In this document: piece after piece, positions 55,769-64,000 of the stretch
How the letters are laid out: each line of letters starts with the position of its first letter
How positions within the stretch are numbered: the stretch's first letter is position 1
DNA from: Flavobacteriales bacterium
GTDB lineage: Bacteria; Bacteroidota; Bacteroidia; Flavobacteriales_F; PHOS-HE28
NCBI GenBank assembly: GCA_016713865.1
Contig: JADJOG010000003.1
Coordinates: 124,001-188,000 of the forward strand
Direction of reading: 5' to 3'
Length of the DNA stretch: 64,000 nt
The notes under the pieces: model-generated
The model's input: the letters and a program-made list of their open reading frames with translations, nothing else
What the model was told of the DNA's origin: nothing
The model's database searches: none
Made by a program: the position numbers and the translations under genes

Positions 55769-56564
55769 GCGCATTGCCGATCACTTGAAGAAGGCCACGG
55801 ACGGTTTCGTGCCCGAGACCGGCATCATCCTCGGCACCGGCCTCAGCGGTTTGGGCAAGGAGATTGAGGTGAAACAGGCCATTCCCTACAGCGAGATTCC
55901 TGAGTTCCCCGTGAGCACGGTGCAAGGGCATCCGGGGCGCTTGCTCTTCGGAACGCTCGGCGGCAAGCCCGTTGTGGCCATGCAGGGCCGCTTCCATTTC
56001 TACGAAGGCTGGACCATGGATGAAGTGGTGCTGCCAGTGCGCGTGTTCAAGTACCTCGGCATCCAGCGCCTCTTCGTGAGCAATGCATGCGGCGGCGTGA
56101 ACCCAGCCTACGAAGTGGGCGACCTGATGATTCTGAACGACCACATCTGCCTCTTTCCGAATCCGCTCATCGGCAAGAACATCGATGAGTTGGGGCCGCG
56201 TTTCCCTGACATGAGCGAGCCCTATGACCACGCACTGATCGCGAAGGCGAAGAGCATCGCTGCGAAGGCATCCATACCTGTGCAGGAAGGATGCTATGTG
56301 GGGCTCACGGGACCAACACTGGAGACGCCCGCCGAATACAACTATGTGCGCGTGATCGGCGGCGATGCCGTGGGCATGAGCACCGTGCCCGAAGTGATCG
56401 CCGCGCGGCAAATGAGCATTCCTTGCTTCGCTATGAGCGTGATCACGGACATGGGCGTGAAGGGCCGCATCGAGAAGACCACGCACGAAATGGTGCAGCG
56501 TGTGGCCGAGAAAGCCGAGCCCAAGCTCACGCACATCATGAAGGAATTGATCGCCAGTTGCTGA
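55752..56564 (+). CDS. punA: Purine-nucleoside phosphorylase
   Basis: Trimeric-type PNP of 270 residues: purine (deoxy)ribonucleoside + phosphate gives base + (deoxy)ribose 1-phosphate. ATG at 55752 gives MLDRIKRIADHLKKATDGFV. Family sequence 'ETGIILGTGLSGLGKEI' (phosphate loop), 'VSTVQGHPGRLLFGTLGGKP', 'AMQGRFHFYEGW', 'NACGGVNPAYEVGDLMILND' and 'GPTLETPAEYNYVRVIGGDA' with 'GMSTVPEVIAAR' are all present. Works with apt and guaD in purine salvage. Confidence 0.95.
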   Translation: MLDRIKRIADHLKKATDGFVPETGIILGTGLSGLGKEIEVKQAIPYSEIPEFPVSTVQGHPGRLLFGTLGGKPVVAMQGRFHFYEGWTMDEVVLPVRVFKYLGIQRLFVSNACGGVNPAYEVGDLMILNDHICLFPNPLIGKNIDELGPRFPDMSEPYDHALIAKAKSIAAKASIPVQEGCYVGLTGPTLETPAEYNYVRVIGGDAVGMSTVPEVIAARQMSIPCFAMSVITDMGVKGRIEKTTHEMVQRVAEKAEPKLTHIMKELIASC

Positions 56565-56565
56565 G

Positions 56566-58075
56566 ATGAGCACCAAGAAGGAAGCAGTGACCGGCACCGG
56601 CGCGCCCCACTGGAGCGAGAAGTACGAATTGGTGGTGGGCCTTGAGGTCCATGCGCAGCTGATCACGGATAGCAAGGCTTATAGCAGTGATCCCAGTGCC
56701 TACGGCGATCACCCAAACACCAATGTGAGCGTGGTTACGCTGGGCCACCCCGGCACCTTGCCCGTGGCGAACAAGAAGGTGGTGGAGTTGGCTGTGCGCA
56801 TGGGCTTGGCCACCAATTGCACCATTGCGCCGTGGATGCACTACGCCCGCAAGAATTACTTCTACCCCGACCTGCCCAAGGGCTATCAGATCACGCAGGA
56901 CAAGACGCCAATCTGCACCAAGGAATGGGCGATTCCCAAAACGAGGAAGGTCGCTGATGGCAGGATCCTTCGCTTACAAACCTATCCGCATTACCCGCAT
57001 CCACATGGAAGAGGATGCCGGCAAAAGCATCCACGACGTTGATCCCTTCAACACGCTGGTCGATCTGAATCGTGCTGGCGTGCCGCTGATCGAGATCGTG
57101 AGTGAGCCCGACATCCGCAGCGGTCAAGAAGCCTACGACTACTTGGTGGAGATCCGTCGCTTGGTGCGCTACCTCGACATCTGCGACGGCAACATGGAAG
57201 AAGGCAGCTTGCGTTGCGACGCCAACATCAGTCTGCGTCTCATCGGCGCGAAGGAATTCGGAACGCGCTGCGAGGTGAAGAACATGAACAGCTTCCGCAA
57301 TGTGATGCGCGCCATTGAATTCGAGGCGCAGCGCCAAAGCGAGATACTCGACGCGGGCGGCGTGATCCAAATGGAGACGCGCACCTTCGATGCCGGTAAG
57401 GGCAGCACCATTGGCATGCGCAGCAAGGAGCTCGCTCACGACTACCGCTACTTCCCCGAGCCCGACCTGCAGCCCATCACCGTGAGCGAGGCCATGAAGG
57501 AGGCCATCCGCAATGAGATGCCGCCGCTGCCGCGCGAGCTGCGCGCCAAGTACACGCAGCAACTCGGCCTCAGCGATTATGATGCGGGCATCCTCACCGA
57601 CGACAAAGGCACCGCGCTCTACTACGAAGCGGTGATCGCACGCACCAGCAACTACAAGGGCGCCGCCAACTGGGTGATGGGCGATGTGCGCAGCTGGGTG
57701 AACGAACGCGGCCTCGACATTGCACAATTCCCCATCAGCGCCGAGCGGCTCGCAGGCTTGGTCGAGCTGATCGATAACGGCAAGGTGAGCCACACCATCG
57801 CGAGCCAGAAGCTCTTCCCCCTGATGCTCGATGACAACACGAGCTCTGCGGAAGAACTCGCCGTGAAGCACGACCTGGTGCAGAGCACCGATGAAGGCTT
57901 GATCGAGAGCCTTGTGCGCGAAGTGATGGCCAAGTACCCGGACAAGCTCGCGGCTTACCGTGCCGGCCAGAAAGGATTGCTCGGCCTCTTCATGGGCGAA
58001 GTGATGAAGGGCACGAAAGGAAAAGCCGACCCCAAGCGCGCCAGCGAAGTGGTGCGTCAGATGCTCGATCAGTAA
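56566..58075 (+). CDS. gatB: Asp/Glu-tRNA(Asn/Gln) amidotransferase subunit B, one frameshift
   Basis: tRNA-binding kinase subunit of GatCAB, which converts Glu-tRNA(Gln) (and Asp-tRNA(Asn)) to the amidated form. About 502 residues, starting MSTKKEAVTGTGAPHWSEKY, then 'VGLEVHAQLITDSKAYSSDP'. Between 56937 and 56960 one extra base shifts the frame; it resumes as FAYKPIRITRIHMEEDAGKS. 'VDLNRAGVPLIEIVSEPDIR', 'DICDGNMEEGSLRCDANISL' and 'SKELAHDYRYFPEPDLQPI' are diagnostic, and the C-terminal GatB/YqeY domain is complete. gatA and gatC are not in this window. The next gene begins directly at its stop. Confidence 0.95.
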
Positions 58076-59217
58076 ATGGAGAAGAACATGACCCGCATAG
58101 CAATCCTGATCATCGCCGCTGCACTGATATCGTGCAATTCCGGAAACGGCAAGCGTGCCATTAGCTTGAGCGTCGAGGGTGCTGGCGACCATATGGCCTA
58201 CTTCGACATGTTCTTGAATGGCCGCCCGTACCATGTGGATTCGGTGAGGCTCGATGGCAAAGGCCGCGGAACCATGAAGGTGCCTTTCCTGCCCCTCGAC
58301 TTCTACCGGATCGCCGTCGGCAACGAACAATTCGTGATGGTGCTCGATAGTGCCGAACAGTTAACGGTTGAAGCGCAGGTCGGCATGCTTGCTACGCCGG
58401 TACGTGCCGAAGGCTCGAGCCATACTGACGCGCTGCGCCGGTTCCAAGAGGAGGCGCAGGGCTTTGAGGCTAAGGTTGCTGGACTACGCATGGCGTTGGC
58501 ACAGGACCCATCGAACCAAGCCAATATGGATGAGCTGAATGCAACAAACGTGGCTCACTATGAGCGCTGCAAGCAGTTGGTGCAGGAGAACAGCGGTTCG
58601 CCTGTAGCCATTAGCGTGCTGGGACGCTTGAACATGCAGCAGGAATTCGAGTTGTTCAAGCAGGTGCGGGACGATTTGCGCAAGACCGCGCCCAATAGCG
58701 GCTTTTTCCAGGGATTTCGCGACCAGGTCGATCGCATGGAGCAGGAGATGATCATGATGAAGGCGCAGGAGGAGGAGATGAGACGCTTGAGCAACCTTCT
58801 CCCTCTTGGCAGTGTGGCTCCAGAGATTCAGCAGAACACGCCTGATGGCGTCAGCTTCGCCCTGAGCCAGTTGCGAGGCAAAGTGGTACTCATCGATTTC
58901 TGGGCCAGCTGGTGCCGGCCTTGCCGTATTGAGAACCCGAATGTGAAGCGCGTGTATGAGCGCTTCAAGGCAAGGGCTTCGAGATCCTTGGCGTGAGCCT
59001 TGATCGCGACCATGCCGCGTGGGTGAAGGCCATTCAGGACGATGGTTTGCCCTGGAAGCACATCAGCGACCTGCAGTTCTGGAGCAATGCGGCCGCGCAG
59101 GAGTATGGTGTAACCGGTATCCCGTACACGGTGCTGGTTGATCGCGAAGGCCGGATCCTCGAGAAGGGCCTGCGCGCGCATGATCTGGAGTTCAAGCTGG
59201 AGCAATTGCTGAAATAG
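58076..59217 (+). CDS. TlpA/ResA-like thioredoxin-fold lipoprotein, one frameshift
   Basis: About 380 residues. Lipoprotein signal 'AILIIAAALISC'; start could be ATG 58076 or 58088. N-terminal domain resembles DUF4369 of Bacteroidota disulfide proteins ('SVRLDGKGRGTMKVPF'), a coiled middle follows, and the C-terminal thioredoxin domain has the redox motif WCRPC in 'VLIDFWASWCRPCRIENPNV' and a cis-Pro loop 'GIPYTVLVDREGRILEKG'. A missing g near 58970 (expected RFKGKGFEILGVSLDRD) ends the frame early. Role: periplasmic thiol-disulfide exchange, inferred from the fold. Confidence 0.88.
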
Positions 59218-59278
59218 AAGGTGCGCGATTCGTGTGATCCTATATGAGGGATTGCCCGACCGCGATTATCATCGGGGC

Positions 59279-62200
59279 ATGAAAGCACTAGTCGCTTTGG
59301 GCATGGCACTGCCACTCGCCGGCGCGTGCCAGGGTTATTTCCAGCAACAGGTCGATTACACCATCAGCGTGCGCCTCGACGATGAGCGCCACGAGTTGCA
59401 TGCGCATGAGCGTTTCCGCTACCGGAACAACTCCACGTTGGCCTTGGACACCATTTGGATGCACCTCTGGCCCAACGCCTACAAGGAGCGCGGCACGGCG
59501 CTTGTGCAACCAACTGAATCGCTCGGGCGATCTGGACCTGCACTTCGCGAAGCAACGAGGAGCGCGGCTTCATCGACAGCCTCGACTTCGATGTGGATGG
59601 CACGAAGGCGCAATGGGGCTACCACGCCAAGCACATCGACATCGGCTGGGTGAAACTGCCCGCGCCGCTGCAGCCGGGCGGCAGCGTCACCATCAGCACG
59701 CCGTTCCGGGTGAAGATCCCCGACGGGAAATTCTCGCGCTTGGGCCACAGCAAGCAGGCCTACTACATCACGCAATGGTACCCGAAGCCAGCGGTGTTCG
59801 ATGCCACGGGCTGGCACGCCATGCCTTACCTCACGCAAGGCGAGTTCTACAGCGAATTCGGCAGTTTCGATGTGAGCATCACGCTGCCTGCGAATTATGT
59901 GGTGGGCGCAACGGGCCTATTGCAGGATGCTCGTGAGCGCGCATGGATGGATTCGCTGGCCGCCGTGCCCTACAGCGAGACACAGAAGTTCTATCTCGAC
60001 AAACAACGGGTGAAGCTGAACGCCTTCCCGCCATCGAGCGAGCGCACCAAGACCATCCGCTACATGCAGGACCGCGTGCATGATTTCGCATGGTTCGCCG
60101 ATAAGCGCTTCATCGTGCGCAAGAGCAGCGTGACGCTTCCGCGCAGCGGCAAGAGCGTGACCACCTGGGCGATGTGTACCCCGAAGAACGCGCTGCTCTG
60201 GAGCGATGCGGTGAGCTACGTGAACGAGAGCGTGCGCTTCTACAGCGAACACGTGGGCGATTATCCCTACGATGCCTGCACGGCCATCGACGGCACCATC
60301 AGCGCGGGCGGCGGCATGGAATACCCCATGATCACCGTGATCGGCAACATGGGCGACAAACAAAGCCTCGACAACGTGATCGCGCACGAGGTGGGTCACA
60401 ATTGGTTCTACGGCATCCTCGGCAGCAACGAGCGCGACCACGCGTGGATGGACGAGGGCATGAACAGCTTCCTCGAGCTGCGCTACATGCGCATGCGTTA
60501 TCCGGGCAGCGGCTTCAGCATCGGCATACCGGGCTTGAAGAAGGCCGCATCGCACCTGAGCGACCCGCACCGCGCGCAGAGCGAACTCGCCTATCGCCTG
60601 AATGCGCGTCGCAACCTGGATCAGTCGCTCAGCCTCAGCAGCGACGAATTCACCAGCACCAACTACGGCACCTGCGTGTACATGAAGAGCGCGCTCATCA
60701 TGGACCACTTGATGGCCTACCTCGGCGAAGAGGTGATGGACAAGTGCCTGCGCGCCTACCACGACGAGTGGAAATTCAAGCACCCAAGGCCGGAGGATAT
60801 GCGCAAGGTGTTCGAGCGGGAGAGCGACAAGAACCTGGGCTGGGTGTTCAATGGCTTCATCGGCACCGATGTGAAGTACCGTGTGAAGGCGGTCTCGTTG
60901 GACCGCCGGACTTGGGCAGGCACCGAAGAGCGCTGGAACCTCGGACACCGCGCCAAGGGACCAACGGCTGGGTCCCTTCCCCATTACTGGATATGCTGGC
61001 AACGACAGCTTGGGAACGATATGGGCATGGAACCACGGCTTCGGCCACCAAGGCCGCACCGAGTACGCAGGGCTGCCCTGGCCCAACGTCGATCGTGTCC
61101 GCATCGACGCTGGCAACCGCACGCTCGACATCGACCGCCGCAACAACACCGTGCGTGCGCGTGGCATCTTCAAGCGACGCGCGCCACTGAAATTCGAGTC
61201 GATGTTCGGCATCGAGCGCAACAATGCCAGCAGCGTGTACTACTCCGTGCTGCCCTTGTGGAACGGCCACGACGGCTGGCAAGTGGGCCTGAGCTTGCGC
61301 AACACCACCTTCCCCAGTCAGCGCACCGAATGGGTGGTGGCGCCGCTGTGGGCCTTGGGCAGCGAGCGCTTGGTGGGGGCAGCGCGCATCGAGCACCACT
61401 TCGACCGCATCCGCAGTTCGTGGTTCCGCAACATCCACCTCGGCTTCGCGGCGCGCTCCTCCGGATTGCTGCACGATCACAAGGCCGAAGCATGGTACGA
61501 GAAGTATTCGCCCAGCGTGCGCTTCGATGTGAAGCGTCCGCTCGCAAAGCCGTGGGTACACAGCGTGAATCTGCGCGGCGTGCGGATCTACACCACCAGT
61601 GAGCTCACCGGCAACGATGCCGTCCTGTACCGCTTCCGCAGGTTCAACGACTACCTGGAGCTCACGCACACCGCTGCCGACGCGCGCAAATTGCGTCCAT
61701 CGAACATCAGCACCACGCTCACGGCCGGAGAGGATTGGCTGCGCGGGGCAATCGAGTTGAAGCAGGCCTTCGCCTACAACGCGCGCGGCAAGCAGCTCCG
61801 ATTGCGGGGCTTCGCAGGCAGCTTCCTCGTGCAGAACACCATTGCTCCGCTGGAAGCCTGGCGCCTGAGCTGGGGCGCGGAAGACATGCTCTACGACCAC
61901 GCCTATTTCGAGCGCGGCGCGCGCGACCGCTTCTTCAGCCGCCAGTACAATGTGCAGCAGGGCGCTTTCAAGACACCCTTCCGCGGCGGCGGCAGCGATT
62001 CGTGGATCGCAGCGGTGAACATGGAGCTCGACGTGCCCTTCAAGCTGCCCCTCGCACTCTTCGGCAGCGTGGGCTGGGCGCCCTACACCCAAGTGAATGC
62101 CGATGGCACACGCTCCAAACTCACCGCGGCGTATGCCGAAGCGGGCATCGGCCTCACCTTGGTGAAGGACATGATCGAGGTGTGGCTGCCGCTCTATGTA

Positions 62201-62320
62201 TCGGACCGCATCTTCGAGGAGGAGGATTACGCCGGACGCGGCATCGGCGATCGCATCCGCTTCGTGCTTGCACTGGAGAAGCTCGACCCTACGAAGCTGG
62301 TGCGCGGAATCAAACCCTGA
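59279..62320 (+). CDS. M1-family metallopeptidase with long C-terminal beta-rich region, three frameshifts
   Basis: About 1,013 residues. Starts MKALVALGMALPLAGACQGY (signal peptide). Catalytic part: 'GGGMEYPMITVIGNMG' (GxMEN-like loop), zinc site HEVGHNWFYG with the third ligand 18 residues later in 'AWMDEGMNSFLELR', both intact. From about residue 580 on the protein is beta-strand rich ('GWQVGLSLRNTTFPSQRTEW', 'FRNIHLGFAARSSGLLHDHK', 'FKLPLALFGSVGWAPYTQVN') and ends in strands, like an outer-membrane barrel. Indels: extra g near 59504, another near 59540, one near 60975; the sum is a multiple of three. Likely outer-membrane-linked peptidase; no T9SS C-terminal domain seen. Confidence 0.85.
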
Positions 62321-62337
62321 ACGCGACCTTCGCCGCC

Positions 62338-63138
62338 GTGCAGCCCGGCAAACGCATCCATTTCCTCAGCGACTTCCACCTCGGCGTGCCCGAGGCGGAA
62401 AGCAGCCTGGCGCGGGAGAAACGCATCTGCGCCTTCTTGGATGAAGCCGCGAAGGATGCAGCAGAGATCTTCCTGCTCGGCGACCTCTTCGATTTCTGGT
62501 TCGAGTGGAAACGCGCCGTGCCGCGCGGGCATGTGCGCTTATTGGGCAAACTCGCTGAGCTCACCGATCGCGGTATTCCGGTGCATCTCTTCATCGGCAA
62601 CCACGACATGTGGATCTTCGACTACGTGCCGAAGGAGACGGGCGTGATCGTGTATCGCGAACCCATCGTGCGCGAGATCGGCGACAAGCGCTTCTACATC
62701 GGTCACGGCGACGGCCTTGGCCCCGGCGACCACGGCTACAAGTTCATCAAGGGCGTTTTCCGCAATCCGCTCTGCCAGTGGCTCTTCGCGCGGCTGCATC
62801 CAAACTTCGCGCTGTGGCTCGGCGATTTCTTCAGCGGCCGCAGCCGGAAGAAGAGCTACGCGAACGACCGCAAATGGCTCGGCGATGACAAGGAGTGGCT
62901 GGTGCAATACTGCCGCGAACTCGTGAAGACCGAGCGCTACGATTACATGATCTTCGGTCATCGTCACCTGCCCATCGACATGGAGATCGCGCCGGGCAGC
63001 CGCTATGTGAACCTCGGAGATTGGATCAGCTATTACACCTATGCCACCTTCGATGGAAGCGAGCTGAAGCTGATGAAGCGGACCAGTGATGGGCCGTTGA
63101 GCGGTGATGTGCGGATCTCGGGTGGTCCGGCGGTGTGA
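62338..63138 (+). CDS. lpxH: UDP-2,3-diacylglucosamine diphosphatase
   Basis: Lipid A pathway enzyme: cleaves UDP-2,3-diacylglucosamine to lipid X and UMP. About 266 residues if started at GTG 62338 (MQPGKRIHFLSDFHLGVPEA); there is no ATG before the first strand, so the start is uncertain. Calcineurin-like metal motifs: 'SDFHLG', 'LLGDLFDFWFEWK', 'LFIGNHDMWIFDYV', 'YIGHGDGLGPGD' and 'YMIFGHRHLPIDME'. It is in the same direction as and 17 bases after the M1 gene. Same pathway as lpxK 7 kb upstream. Confidence 0.9.
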   Translation: MQPGKRIHFLSDFHLGVPEAESSLAREKRICAFLDEAAKDAAEIFLLGDLFDFWFEWKRAVPRGHVRLLGKLAELTDRGIPVHLFIGNHDMWIFDYVPKETGVIVYREPIVREIGDKRFYIGHGDGLGPGDHGYKFIKGVFRNPLCQWLFARLHPNFALWLGDFFSGRSRKKSYANDRKWLGDDKEWLVQYCRELVKTERYDYMIFGHRHLPIDMEIAPGSRYVNLGDWISYYTYATFDGSELKLMKRTSDGPLSGDVRISGGPAV

Positions 63139-63140
63139 AG

Positions 63141-63217
63141 CAGGCAGAAGGCAGTATGCAATGGCAGTAGGCGTGAGCATGGCAGTGGAGCGACTGGCCA
63201 ACTGCGGACTGCCTACT
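63141..63217 (+). repeat. Heptad-repeat fold-back element between lpxH and gapA
   Basis: About 77 bases of 7-base units with a different core: AGGCAGA, AGGCAGT, ATGCAAT, GGCAGTA, GGCGTGA and further, then CCAACTG, CGGACTG, CCTACTT. The right end, CCAACTGCGGACTGCCTAC, pairs with the GCAGTAGGC-type left part. It fills the space between the convergent genes; the gapA stop codon (63213-63215) lies inside the last unit. Confidence 0.75.
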
Positions 63218-64000
63218 TCTTCGAAGCACCCAGTTTCACCACCAGATCCACCAAGCGGCTACTGTAGCCATACTCGTTGTCGTACCAGCCCATCACCTTC
63301 ACCATGTTGCCCACCACGCTGGTGAGTTGCGCATCGAAGATGCAGCTGTGCGGATCGCCCACGATGTCCACGCTCACGATGGGGTCCTCCGTGTAGCGCA
63401 GAATGCCTTTCAGCTTCCCTTCGGCGAGCGACTTGAAGTAGGCATTGATCTCATTGGCGGTCTTCAGGTCCTTCACGCGGCAGGTGATGTCGGTGATGGA
63501 GCCATCTGGCACGGGCACGCGGATGCCGCCGCCGCCGAGGCGACCATCGAGTTCGGGGAAGATGCGCGTGATGGCCTTGGCTGCACCGGTGGTGGTGGGC
63601 ACCATGCTCACGGTGGCGGCACGTGCACGGCGCAGGTCCTTGTGCGGCGCATCGTGCAAGCGCTGATCGCCGGTGAAGCTGTGTACGGTGGTGATGAAGC
63701 CGTCCTCGATATGGCAGAGCTCGTGGATGCCCATGATCATGGGCGCGGCGCAGTTGGTGGTGCAGCTGGCGTTGCTGATGATAGGCTCGTCGCCCTTCAG
63801 GATCTGGTCGTTAACGCCGAGCACCACGCTGGGGATATCGGCATCCTTGGCGGGCGCGGAGAGGATCACGCGCTTGGCGCCGGCCTTCAGGTGCGCAGAG
63901 GCAGTCTCTCGCGTGAGGAAGTGCCCCGTGCATTCGATCACGATATCGATGCCAAGTTCCTTCCACGGAAGAGCCGAGGGGTCCTTCGAAGCGAAGGCCT
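63213..64000 (-). CDS. gapA: Glyceraldehyde-3-phosphate dehydrogenase, N-terminus beyond the window
   Basis: Glycolytic enzyme, NAD-dependent. The window holds about 262 C-terminal residues; roughly the first 70-75 are missing. Catalytic Cys in 'IISNASCTTNCAAPMIMG', His in 'TTVHSFTGDQRLHDAPHKDL', the phosphate-site 'LGGGGIRVPVPDGSITDITC' and the end 'WYDNEYGYSSRLVDLVVKLG' are clear. The residue set is that of the glycolytic rather than the erythrose-4-phosphate enzyme. The frame reads through the window edge as AFASKDPSALPWKELGID. Confidence 0.96.
   Translation of the reverse strand, partial: AFASKDPSALPWKELGIDIVIECTGHFLTRETASAHLKAGAKRVILSAPAKDADIPSVVLGVNDQILKGDEPIISNASCTTNCAAPMIMGIHELCHIEDGFITTVHSFTGDQRLHDAPHKDLRRARAATVSMVPTTTGAAKAITRIFPELDGRLGGGGIRVPVPDGSITDITCRVKDLKTANEINAYFKSLAEGKLKGILRYTEDPIVSVDIVGDPHSCIFDAQLTSVVGNMVKVMGWYDNEYGYSSRLVDLVVKLGASKK

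Overview
The window is a GC-rich stretch of a Bacteroidota chromosome, most likely a Flavobacteriales-type organism. Several independent signs agree. There is a type IX secretion/gliding adhesin locus (SprB-repeat giant protein, PorP/SprF partner, OmpA/PD40 lipoprotein) and proteins with T9SS C-terminal signals. Ribosomal proteins uS14 and bL36 are zinc-free. The str and S10-spc-alpha clusters are merged, with no tuf between fusA and rpsJ. Shine-Dalgarno-like sites are rare, and a Bacteroidota promoter of the form TTG-N19-TACATTTG lies upstream of tRNA-Glu.

Layout. 1-2 kb: end of a helix-hairpin-helix protein, apt and an acyl-CoA dehydrogenase. 2-3 kb: a Fic protein on the minus strand with an altered active-site motif. 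3.3-21.5 kb: one long co-directional translation cluster (rpsL, rpsG, fusA, rpsJ ... rpsQ, rplN ... secY, map, infA, rpmJ, rpsM, rpsK, rpsD, rpoA, rplQ), closed by a terminator-like hairpin. 21.6-24.7 kb: guanine deaminase (minus), carA, eno. 24.7-29.1 kb (minus): an M1 aminopeptidase with a T9SS-like tail and an LtaS-type sulfatase. 29.1-30.6 kb: a conserved helical protein of unknown function. 30.6-44.2 kb (minus): a four-gene surface operon of small secreted protein, SprB-like adhesin (about 3,450 residues, about 36 repeats), PorP/SprF and OmpA/PD40. 44.4-50.1 kb (minus): rlmB, GWxTD lipoprotein, rmuC, tRNA-Glu, a hypothetical protein, proS. 50.2-52.7 kb: a Trp/Gly/Pro/Asn-rich lipoprotein and an OmpP1/FadL-type barrel. 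52.7-54.6 kb (minus): zinc-ribbon coiled-coil protein and Nif3. 54.7-63.1 kb (plus): lpxK, purine nucleoside phosphorylase, gatB, a thioredoxin-like lipoprotein, an M1 peptidase with a C-terminal barrel-like region, and lpxH. 63.2-64 kb (minus): gapA, cut by the window edge.

Two cross-cutting features stand out. First, many real genes are broken by single-base insertions or deletions (apt, acyl-CoA dehydrogenase, fic, fusA, secY, the sulfatase, both M1 peptidases, the SprB-like gene, rmuC, gatB, the thioredoxin-like gene and others). Essential genes are hit and the reading frame resumes cleanly each time, so most of these are probably uncorrected long-read errors rather than biology. I give full-length coordinates and mark the lesions. 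Second, there is a family of about 77-bp elements built from 7-base units that fold back on themselves (rpoA leader, rplQ leader, eno leader as a half-element, inside lpxK in frame, and between lpxH and gapA). I do not recognise a named family for them, and they are the best candidate here for something undescribed.
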